Of a DNA stretch of 26,299 bases, positions 8,701 to 18,137 are shown piece after piece. The translations under genes were made by a program, and so were the position numbers. A model generated the notes under the pieces. It was not told where the DNA came from. It saw nothing but the letters and a program-made list of their open reading frames with translations, and did no database searches. How positions within the stretch are numbered: position 1 is the stretch's first letter; each line of letters begins with the position of its first letter. The stretch comes from Pelargonium nanum (Eukaryota; Streptophyta; Magnoliopsida; Geraniales; Geraniaceae), in the NCBI GenBank assembly GCA_036897485.1, contig JAYMTF010001105.1:1-26299 (forward strand), written 5' to 3'.

Positions 8701-11700
8701 GCAAATTGAAAAGAAGCATGTTCACAAATCACACTAACGACTAACATAACTGCTTCTGGTTAATTCTACTATAAATTGAACCTGATGCACATAAGAAAAG
8801 TTTCAATGTCCCAAGTGCAGTATTTAATAACTTATAGTACTTTAGGAAAACTTTAGGCCTGATATTATCAATAACTTAAAATTATATTTCATGGTCCTGC
8901 GGCCTGCGGAGAGAGACTAATGATACTTATCCCGAAGCTATACCATGATACTCATGTTAGAGCAAGTACAGATGGAAACAACACAGCTCATTGTTGCATG
9001 GGAAGTCTGGAAGGAAATATTACATGCAAGCATATTACCTCAATCTTAAGATTTAGTATTTCTTCAAATGTCCAGTATTCCATATGGTCAGCAACACCAG
9101 GAGCTCGGTGAACATATTCTTCCCAAGGAGGATCCACGAGAATGACATCAAACTTGGTTCCAAAGAATTCCGGTGAGAGTTCAAATTCACGTAGATCACA
9201 CTTGTAATACATGGGTGCAGATGCAGAGTTAGCCACAATCTCGTCTTTTTTCTGTATAAGCTCCCTAAGCTTTGGGTAGTCCTCCACAACATTGGTGAGC
9301 TCAAGCTCCCTAATGAAGTTCTGGGGCCGCATGCCAGTGTCCACAAAGTTTTGAGAGTAATCATTCTGCTCTCCTCTGGAGGGAGCTTTACCAAGAGGTC
9401 CACTAGACCTAGAAGGGACCCAACCGCCAGGTTTATCAGGTTGTGCTCCTCGTCCAATTGGCCCAGTGGCATTAAATCCAGGGCCAGCTATGTTTGGTGG
9501 CATTCCTCTTCCAGGACCTGATTGATTAAAATACATAGCAGAGTTCGGTGAATTCCCTATATTAGGAGGAAAACGTGGACCTGATGGCCCAGGAGGAACA
9601 GGAGAAAGACCAGGTGGAACACCTAGCATATTCATATCAACACCTCGAGCTCCAGGCCAGACAACAGGAGGAGAAAATGGTGGAATGAAAACACCAGGGG
9701 ACATTGGAGGCCCTGGAGCAGGTGACATACTAGGTGTAAGCGGCTGCATTGGTCCAGGCGGTGGCATCCCAAGAGGTCCAAAAGGTGATCCCATCATTGA
9801 TAGTGGGAGTCCAACTGGCTGGTTGTCTCTTCCAGAAGGCCTACCCCTTCCTCCTCTCCCTGATCTATTTCCTTTAGCCCCTTGCAAGGGAGCTCTATTG
9901 AAGGACCCTGGCTCCTGGCTCCCATATGGAGGAGGATGTGAACCACCGCTAGAACTTTGGCCACCAGCAGAGCGGTTGGACATGGCACCTTTCTGGCCTC
10001 TTCCTTTCCCTCCTTGATAGTCAAAATCATCCCTCCATGAATTTTGATCTCTTACAGAACTACCATCATCCATGTATCTTTCCTTTGAATCATCGCCAGC
10101 AGGCCCAGACCCATATGTGTCAGTCCTCCTCGCCCTGTCTTCCCGCCATTCTTCATTATTTGATGTCAGTTTTATATCAGACTGTTGGCCAGCGTCAGTC
10201 CTCCTACCAAAGTTGGATCCAGACTCTGGTCTTCCATAATCAGGCTTGGTTTGGATCTCTATCACATCATAATTCTCATTTGAAAAATTTGACAAAGTTT
10301 TAACAGCTTCCCCCCTGCTTCCATCTTTTCTATTGCCAGAGCGATGAGGCCTTTCATTGTCAATCCTCTCACGACCATGCCTTGAGAACTCCCAATCTCT
10401 GCCGCGGTCATAAACAACATCCCCATCTTTTGACTCTTTATCAATACTGCCTGACTGCCTTCTTTTCCAGTTCTCTTTGGAAGTTTCCCGGTCTCTATTC
10501 CTATCACTCCAGCTATCATCTCTGCCTTTTGATCTATCATCCCTGTAAGCATCCTTTTCTAGTTCCTTTCGCTTCAGATCACTGTTTCTTTCAAAATCCT
10601 GCTCAGAATGTTCTGATTCCTGATGACGCTTCCCACTCCTCTCAGGGGTCCTTGATCTTTTATCCCTGGTTTCTCTCCCACTTCTCTCTTTTATCCATGT
10701 AGTTCCATCTTCATCTGTATTCAAAGACCTCTCTCGGCTTTCTCCAATGTCGCGGCTAGAGGGGGTTTTCTGCTGTCTGTGCTTCTCATTTTTCTCCCTA
10801 CCAGATCTGTCTTCACGAGTAGTAGGACTGGCCCTGTTATCTTCTTCACCAGCTTCTGATCTAGTTTTGCTTTTACTCCTTTCAGCATCTACTCTTTTCT
10901 CTTCCTTGTTGGATTTTACCACCTTATCACTGTTTGAATCCAGTCCCCTGCTTTTACCCTCACTGAACTCATTCCTTGTAGATCCACTTCTCTCTCCAGT
11001 GGTTTCATGCTTATTATCAGATGCCTTTCCACTTCTTGGATCAGATTTCTCATAGTTACTTTCTTCAGCTTTCTTGATAGCATCAGGTTCGTCCCATCTT
11101 CTCCTTGAGCTTCTCACATGCTCAGAAGAACCATGGGCCTTCTCCCGGCTGCTCTCCCTCTTTTCTGAATGCCTGTCTCTGTCCAATGCCTTGTCAAGCT
11201 CTCCATCATGTAATTTGTCTTCTTTGCTTTTACTTTTGTTCGGTAAATTCTCATGCTCTAAAAACTTTGAGCTCATTTTTCTCCTTTCGCTCTCCTCAAT
11301 TCGACCATGCCCTCTATTCCCCAACTTATCTCCACCATCCAGCCTACTTTCTAATTCTGAATCCTGATAGCAACTGCTCAACTGGTCCAAGCTACTCTCT
11401 TCTGGTTTTTTCTTCAACTGCTTAGAACGCAACTCTTTTCTTGTATCAATATCATCTTCATCGCTACCAGCTCTACCAGATCCACCAGATCTCTTTCGAC
11501 TCTCATTTCTGTCCCCAGAACTTCGTTTTCTTCCGCTATTCTCTACCCCTTCACCTTCATCTCCATTTCCAGCCTTCCTTGACTTGCTTGATCTGTGCTT
11601 CCGTTTGTCACTACCCTCCCATTCTTCATCATCTCCAACCCTACCACCCCTTACATCTGAACTGTCATCTGCATCCCGTTTCACATAACCCTGGCCGCGT

Positions 11701-11714
11701 TCAGGTGAATCCAT
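5747..11714 (-). CDS. MTB: N6-adenosine-methyltransferase non-catalytic subunit MTB (METTL14 homologue)
   Basis: The coding exons on the minus strand are 9039-11714, 8582-8665, 7414-7518, 7176-7284, 6887-7038 and 5747-6190. Phases agree throughout, giving 1189 aa. Residues 1 to about 560 are low-complexity and highly charged (RS, RE, KE, DR runs). An RGG-type patch ([11 protein letters not shown]) lies near 615-625 and a Pro/Gly/Met-rich stretch at about 635-760. The MT-A70 methyltransferase fold spans roughly 795-1045, with DPPW at 861-864, then [61 protein letters not shown] Gln/Asn/Ser-rich tail follows. The family forms the nuclear m6A writer with METTL3/MTA and contacts RNA. The start is the first ATG of the frame; the frame upstream is an untranslated leader joined by an AG acceptor (11730). 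Introns 6191-6886, 7519-8581 and 8666-9038 contain no ORF I can support. Confidence 0.96.
7734..8040. repeat. Diverged dispersed repeat, copy 2 (MTB intron 2)
   Basis: Partner of the copy at 3306-3701, in the same orientation. A local inverted pair, ACTAGTGGGGAAT and GTTGAAACTAGTG, frames its central part, which hints at a small transposon. Family unknown. Confidence 0.4.
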
Positions 11715-13033
11715 TACTAGAAATGAAACCTGAAAGAAATTGATTCTTCTTTGGATCTTGTACTAAGTGCTGCTAACATGAATTCTTGCAGTTTTCTCTG
11801 CTCAAACAAAGCAGAAAGAAGTCACATAGGATACGGACACACATAACCTTAAGAGAGAGATTGCAATATTCACCTCTACTGGCTTCAAATACTCAATGCC
11901 AAATTGCCAATACTACTAAGTTAAAATTAGCATCCATGAATAGTTCAAGGAAATTTGACTTCCAAGCAGCAAAAGATAGTAGACCGAAAACACACAGTTT
12001 TTGTGTGCAGCACATATTTAAAATATAAGTTGTCATCACGAACAATATATCTAGCAGCTAGCAAAAGCAAGCAATATAAAATATCTAAAGACAGGTAAAA
12101 TAAACAATATATGTTGATGATACATAAAACTTCATACTCGATTCAGCTAACAGAAAAGATGAAAAGTGTAGGGGATGTCCATGTCATTGCTCGCTCGCCT
12201 AGGACGTAGGGCTGTTCAACGGGGTCAACCCGAACCAGACCAGGTGACAATACGGTAACCCGAAGACTGGACTGGTCATGGCCCATACTGGACTGAAAGT
12301 AGACAGCCCGGACCGGACCAACCTGGTACGACCCGATTCTATTGGTGAAAAAAAAACCTGGATTTTTTTTATGTGCAATCCTCTTTTTTTGTCCAAGCAT
12401 TCTACTTAATTCAAAAGGTATTCATAAACTGTGTTTAGCAAACATATACACACATTCATGAAACATTTACACATCTCCTTTCGCAAATGAATTAACTTTT
12501 ACCCAGAAAACAACTGTGACAACAATTTCTAAAATAATCAAACGCCAATTATAGTATGTCCTCAAAACATCAAAATGGAGCAAACTTCACCACAAAACCC
12601 AGGAATTAAGAGCCCCGATTATCAAATTGATGACAAAGAAAACAGCAACAATGCAGAGCACACAAGAAACATTACATACAAAATTCAACTTTAACAAAAT
12701 TAAACAAAAATTAAGGTTAACCAGAAGCCAAGTATGGAATATGAGCACATAACAATGGCTAGTTTGGTAAAATAAAAACTTACAAGAACAAGGGTTAGGT
12801 TTAGCTATTTGTATGAATAGAACTACTCAGAAGTCAGAAGGATTCAATAGTAGATGGAAGAGAAAACAAGGGTTAGGTTTAGCTATTTGTATGAATAGAG
12901 GAGGCAATAGCTAGTTACAACTTACAACACTTCATAGGTACAATTCATACAAATAAAATCTAAACTTGAAAGAAAATCAATGAAGCAAAATGAAGAAGAA
13001 AAGGAGGTGAAGAAGCAAAAGATGTGAAGAACC
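11715..13033 (-). other. Putative MTB 5' leader: short UTR exon plus about 1.3-kb leader intron
   Basis: Upstream of the MTB ATG the minus strand reads a good acceptor (TTTCTTTCAG, AG at 11731-11730) and 15 nt of leader. A matching donor (CTGAAG|GTTCTTC, exon end 13033) lies 1.3 kb away. Before it comes a stretch (about 13033-13250) that reads like a plant leader, with TTCGCTTCTCTCTGTC and CTTCTTCTTCGATCTTCC. The intron would be 11730-13032. Junctions are inferred from sequence only; a more distal leader exon is possible. Confidence 0.45.
12787..12899. repeat. Perfect 35-bp direct repeat
   Basis: The 35-bp segment at 12787-12821, containing AGGGTTAGGTTTAGC, is repeated without mismatch at 12865-12899. 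The copies are 78 bp apart start to start. Perfect identity suggests a recent local duplication. It lies within the presumed MTB leader intron. Confidence 0.85.
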
Positions 13034-13330
13034 TTCAGTGTTTAGTCCACCGCAATGTCCGCACTGCACCTGCTGCGTCCTTATCGCCGCCACCGGTCAC
13101 CGGCCGACCTCACTTCTCCGAGAATGAGGAAGATCGAAGAAGAAGCAGAAATCCCCAAATCGCAATGGCAAAGACAGAGAGAAGCGAACAACCAAAATCC
13201 CCAAATGGTGACTGCCAAACTAAACCAAAACAAAGCCAAAATCTATGATTTAAACCTAAATGATCAGAGTGCCATTGTCTCTCTCCTTGATTATTGTTTA
13301 CAACAAATAGGGACATTTAAGTAACTTACA

Positions 13331-13340
13331 GTATATATTT
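13331..13340 (-). promoter_or_regulatory. Possible TATA box for MTB leader
   Basis: On the minus strand AAATATATAC sits about 300 bp upstream of the putative leader donor at 13033, at a plausible distance for a transcription start near 13300. This is a weak, composition-dependent motif in AT-rich DNA. Confidence 0.25.
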
Positions 13341-13599
13341 CAAAACACTTTAGAGGGGCAGTCTAGGTTCGAGTCTAAACGGGTTTGACCCGGACCGAAT
13401 AAAAATGTGCAGACCAGAACGAAGCCCTGACCAAACAGATTCGGTCCGGATCCGGGTGTGATTGGGTCGGTCCAAGTTTCCGGGTCAAATGACATTTGAA
13501 CAGCCCTACTCGGACGTCGCTCTTTCTTTTTAGACTCTTAACTGAACAAGGAATCAAGGAAGTAGACCAAGAATAGGCTAAGGAAGAAAGTTGGAAGCC

Positions 13600-14650
13600 C
13601 AAAAACAAGGAGTATAAAAAACGGGTTGAAACAGGGCCCACAGCCGTGGGACGCCCAAACCAGCTCACCTCAACCCCTATTTCAGGAGTCACCACACCAA
13701 TGGGGACCCCTAAAATTGACTTCTGGACCCCTTTTTTAGCTCTCTACCTCACAACCTTTCTCACCTTGAATTTGACCAAGTGTTCGGAGACTTTTGGGAT
13801 CTCTCAAGACCTTCACCTTAGCCTCATCACCCTTGAACCCTCACTAAAGGCCTCCTCCTCAAAGGACACTTTACATACCACCTTTTCAAGGTGATCCTCT
13901 TCCATACTTGCCTTGCCAAATCCCAGCTAACTGCAAAACCCCTCACAAGAGGATCCCACGAAAGTTCCACCTCTCATACACTTAGACAATTTTTACCAAT
14001 GGCCCAAGACCCCTTCCAAAATCCTCCCAACGACCTCCACATCCAAGACTTACCTAAAGCCAAGGTCCTCAAACCAGCCTCCCAAGCTTAGTTATTTTTA
14101 CCATGAACTAAATCATTTTCACCATGGATATAGCTCCTCTCTACAAAGGCCTCTTCCAACATCACTACCACCAAGCTCACCCAGCGTCCCCTTAAACAGC
14201 TCATCCCCAACATGATTCGAGGTCATGTTGGTCGACAATCCTTAAGGTCTGAATCACCTTACACTATGCCTCGTTGACCAGTGTGACCTCATGACTTGAC
14301 GAGAATCTAATACGAGGTATGCCATAAAGAAAAAATCTTGGACCCCTCAGCCAAATTCCTTCCAAATATCCCGGAATGGATGATATCACTATGACATCAT
14401 CAACAACCGACGTGACACCACATCATCATTACCCAATCTTTGAGAATATACATGCCTCCATGACACGAGAAAGAGATCTCTGAATTCTTTCTACACATTC
14501 ACTCTCTAAATCCTCTTCAAATTCTATCTTAGACACACATCTTGTAGTGCCTTCATTTCACTTGATAGAAATACGCACTTTCACACCCGAGGTGAAGCTA
14601 TAGATTGGATTTGGACTTAGGCTTAGGCTTCTACCCTAACGTTTGCATAA
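13600..14650. repeat. Possible degraded LTR retrotransposon remnant
   Basis: This stretch differs from its surroundings: the plus strand is C-rich and G-poor, with little of the AT-rich texture of the flanks. It contains a run of features like a plant LTR (GACGTGACACC, a TATA-like AATATACATG, then CTCTTCAAATTC and CCGAGGTGAAGC). Short plus-strand ORFs at 13646-14091 show no recognised domain. I found no second LTR, primer-binding site or target duplication, so the boundaries are approximate. Confidence 0.3.
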
Positions 14651-15586
14651 GGTAAGTGCAGCTGGCTGCGCTTCTTAGACCCCAGGTCAAAAGGCTTATC
14701 ATATGTTAATACAGAAAAATTTAGCAAACAATTTAGCATAACAGATCAAATTAAACTCTCCAATTATAGTATGGTTTAGTGCTGTTGGATTCTCTTAACA
14801 ACTGTGAGGCAAGACAGCAAACAAGTCAAGTACGAGTTAGGATGCATAGAGGAAGATTTGGCGAGACATGTGTAGTTTCACAGTACCCTACAACAACACA
14901 GCACAACATATTACAGTCTACGCTTCATTCAGGCACTCCAATACAACAAATCAATAATGCCACATTTGGAAATTCAAGTTTGATACGTTGAGGGAAACAA
15001 AAGTTTTTAGGGATAGGACCTTCACTTGTTTTTTATGAACTTTTGTATTCCAACTTACTTACTTTCTCCCGACAATAAGCTACAGAGTGAGGACTAACTT
15101 CCTTAATGATTTTTTGCACTCGTACATCTCATTCCTTCATATTTTCTCCGTTCCAAACCATGGCAATTTGCTGTTTTATATCCATTCGGATTAGTCCCAT
15201 AATCTAATAAGATGGCTAATACGATGAGCAAAAAGCCCATCACTCTAACCTGTAATAGATTTAGATATTTGCAGAGCACTGCAACTAACGGGAAGCCCAC
15301 AAATTTACACCATTTTAATGACTAAACAACCCTAATAAAAGTTCAACATTTTAGTCTTGCAACCATAATCAAACCATATTCATTTCAATCTTTAAATCAC
15401 TACTGATTCTATACATACACTACATGTAACGACTTACAAAACTACTGTATCAACTATTTTACCAACAACCCTAGACAATTCATATAATGCAATGCTCAAA
15501 ACCAAAGATCTCTGAGCAATCGAAACACCCCACAGGCCCACACTGAAATTCACAGATTAGTCAACACAGAACAGTCGATCAGAAAG

Positions 15587-15641
<55 letters not shown>

Positions 15642-16007
15642 GAGAGGTAGATCTGTGGTTCACCAATGGTAAAGAAGAGGAGGTGGATGATATGGATTTA
15701 TTTGAATATGGTTTTAATGAACTTTTCAAGAACCTAAAGGTTGGGACAGTAAAAGGACGAGAGGAAAGTGGTAAAGAGCTCTGCTTCTGGTTTTGGGAAT
15801 CTTGGAGGGATTTTTAGAACCAAAACTATATTCCAAAATAAATTAACATTTCCTCTGCTCCCAATGAAGTGTAACGAAACAGAAAATTGTCAAATTACTT
15901 TTCGAGCTTTTTCAGGACTTTCGCTGTTCCTTTTGAAAATCAACACGGAGAGAAGAAGAAAGAGAAACAACATTGACAAATATAACCAATTAAGACCAAA
16001 CATTTTT
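14651..16007. other. Intergenic, no gene supported
   Basis: No ORF here resembles a protein I recognise. Read on the minus strand, 15720 to about 15480 has a leader-like texture: a CT run, then TGACTAATCTGTGAATTTCAG-like acceptor sequence near 15550. It could be a distal leader exon of MTB or a non-coding transcript. It contains a (GA)n tract and, at its right end, one copy of the SINE target duplication (15991-16007). Confidence 0.35.
15591..15638. repeat. (GA)n microsatellite, about 24 units
   Basis: This is an uninterrupted GA run. On the minus strand it is a CT run of the kind often found in plant core promoters and 5' leaders. Length is likely polymorphic. Confidence 0.95.
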
Positions 16008-16226
16008 TCCGCTTTAAACCATGAAGTTTTTTAGCGGGCCCGCAAATTTCGCGGTTGACACATTTAAACCGTTTTATCATACCCGGACTAATCTTTATTC
16101 GAAGGTAAGTCACAGTTAAAGGCTTAAAGCTCATCCCTCTCCCCAAGGTGTGTTGAACGGGGATCGAACGCAAGCGCTCTTCTCACTCACACAGTCTGTG
16201 TTGTCAACTGCGTCACTACCCATGAG
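16008..16226 (-). mobile_element. tRNA-derived SINE with perfect 17-bp target duplication
   Basis: On the minus strand the element begins with an RNA polymerase III promoter: an A-box-like TGACGCAGTTGA and, about 40 nt on, a B box CGTTCGATCCC (consensus GGTTCGANNCC). It is flanked on both sides by TAAGACCAAACATTTTT (15991-16007 and 16227-16243), 17 of 17 identical. Its 3' part contains the palindrome GCGGGCCCGC and ends in GCGGAAAAAA rather than a long poly(A). The length is 219 bp. A functional tRNA is excluded because no full cloverleaf is present. Confidence 0.8.
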
Positions 16227-16520
16227 TAAGACCAAACATTTTTCGAGCAATATTGTAAATATTATTATCTTCAATATACATTAAATTACCCAATGAAAAA
16301 ATGGATATTATATGATTAAAATGGATGTAAACCAACATTTAGAATGAACTTCAAAAGAAACTCTTAAATATAAAATTATTTGATTAAAATTGTCTCAAAT
16401 TTGGAGTTTACAAATTTTTCTTTGGGTATATTAAATATGAAAAATATATAATACAAAAATACAATCATTTTATATGTAGATTGAGTCATATCAAATATTG
16501 GTCAACCAACAATTAATTAA

Positions 16521-16650
16521 TATAATCGTCTTGACGGCCGACCTTTTACATATATAAAAGTAAGGTCAACTCATATCAAACATCAATCTACAATATGTTA
16601 ACATAATCATCTTGATGATCGACCTTTTAGAGTGAATAAGCAATTAAGGA
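16521..16650. repeat. Imperfect tandem duplication, period about 81 bp
   Basis: ATAATCGTCTTGACGGCCGACC (from 16522) recurs as ATAATCATCTTGATGATCGACC (from 16603). CTTTTA follows both copies, and GGTCAACTCATAT or GGTTAACTCATAT follows further on. Non-coding and AT-rich; function unknown. Confidence 0.5.
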
Positions 16651-16679
16651 TAAAGTTAAGGTTAACTCATATAAATACG

Positions 16680-18137
16680 AGTGGACCACAACATGTTACG
16701 AGATTTTATATACTGATTTGGGGTTAATTGGTAAAGAAAGTGCACAACAATAGAGGCATTCAAGTCTTTATACGAGCAATGTAAACTCTCGTAAGAACTT
16801 CGTTACTCCCGTGGAGAAAGCTCGTGTGGGGGCTCCTGCAGACCGAAAACTATAGGCAAGAAAGGAGCTGTAGTAGCTTTGCCCAATCACTGGTCAAACA
16901 ATTTGCTTATAGACATTGCACTTGCAAGAAAGTAGACAACCCAAACAAACACTTTCTTGAGCTAGGGCTTAGGAGAGAAATGCTCAGCAAGTTTCCTAAT
17001 AATCCAAACATAAAATCCAAAAAATCAACTTTATCATAGTTGTCATTTGACCTAAGAAAAATTCCTTGACCATATGTATGTGTGCCCTGTTTGTTACAGT
17101 GTACTTTTATATAACAGTCTAGTGAGTCTTTTGTTTGTTTACAAATCCAATACATATAACAGAAACTAAACAAATTATTTTCTAATAGTAATAGTACTAT
17201 TCACATGTAATCAATCTTAGGAAAATGGTGAATGTAGAAACAGTAGAATGGGTTGAAGTTGGTGCAGCCTGGTGCAGTAACTAGTAAGTAACAACTGTTA
17301 AAAGAAAAGGTTAAGGAGTAAAACAGTAAATAGCAGTTGTGAGTGAGAGACAAAGAACAAGGAAAGGAATGATTAATATCATTTCTGGACCACTTGATCT
17401 CAAAATAACTAGACAGGTGGTGTGTGTGTCTGTGTGGGGACAGTTTTGTAAAGTCAACATCAGGATCTGCTTCTTCTTCTTCTACCCAGAGATGCAACAC
17501 AAGCCTACCATGTTTTTTTTTTGCTCACTCACTTCTGTTTCATCTATAAAAAAACTACAAGCAAGCAATGAACGCACCAAAAGGAAAGACAGTGGTAGGT
17601 TTCAGCATGGATTGCAAGCCTGTTATAGTACATTTGATGCTATGATATATTATATAGTTTTTGGAATATAAATGTGTTGAATTTGCAATCTCATTGGCTA
17701 CATGGTTTCAGGGTACATGTGAACAGTGAAATCACTTGAAAGATGTAACCAAATGCTTCATCATCTAGAATAGTATGTCTAATTGGTGAAGGTAAAGTGC
17801 AACCTAGTGGTACAATTATGGTAAATATGAGAGAGTACATGAATAGGTTAAGACTTAAAAGACAAAATTGATTAGGAGGATGTCAGTTTTTGGTCAATGA
17901 ATCTGTTAATGTCAGAGTATGGTTCTCTGTGCTCTATGGAATTTCAGAATTTCTTATTATACAACTGTTAAGCATTAGCACATTGACTCAACTTCATCTA
18001 TAAGCCAGCCAGTACAAGATGTAGGCCACTTCCTGAAATAGAAAATTAGAATGGAAGATGGCTGTGCTATATATTGCAGTGAAGTGAAGACAGTGCCTAC
18101 AAAAGAATGAAAGATACCCTCGAAAATCCTAATATTT
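16680..18137. other. Intergenic, 3' flank of CTC1, no gene supported
   Basis: Short ORFs on both strands (for example 17201-17500 minus and 17339-17671 plus) show no recognised domain or splice structure. The part next to 18138 should contain the CTC1 3' UTR. I see no tRNA, rRNA or clear transposon end. Confidence 0.4.

Larger units (their letters stand above)
12207..13508. mobile_element. hAT-like element (1.3 kb) carrying leader-like host sequence
   Basis: TAGGGCTGTTCAA (12207-12219) has a perfect 13-bp inverted copy at 13496-13508. The flanks are CTAGGACG (12199-12206) and CTCGGACG (13509-13516), 7/8 identical, as for hAT insertions. About 150 bp inside each end carry GGACCGGACC-like words typical of small plant MITEs. 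The middle of about 1 kb is unrelated to these ends and includes the putative MTB leader exon. There is no transposase ORF. The alternative is two independent half-elements whose flanks match by chance. Confidence 0.5.

Noticed and set aside
9685..11743. Plus-strand ORFs opposite MTB exon 1
   Set aside because: They are shadows of a long, biased coding exon (Ser/Leu-rich antisense of charged repeats) with no domain of their own.
12790..12900. Interstitial telomere repeat
   Set aside because: AGGGTTAGGTTTAG is only loosely like (TTTAGGG)n and does not continue as a tandem array.
13646..14091. Plus-strand ORFs as a protein gene
   Set aside because: Low-complexity Pro/Thr/Ser translation, no recognised domain, and the surrounding sequence looks like an LTR remnant.
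16150..16226. A tRNA gene on the minus strand
   Set aside because: A and B boxes are present but no complete cloverleaf can be drawn; the 17-bp target duplication shows a SINE.
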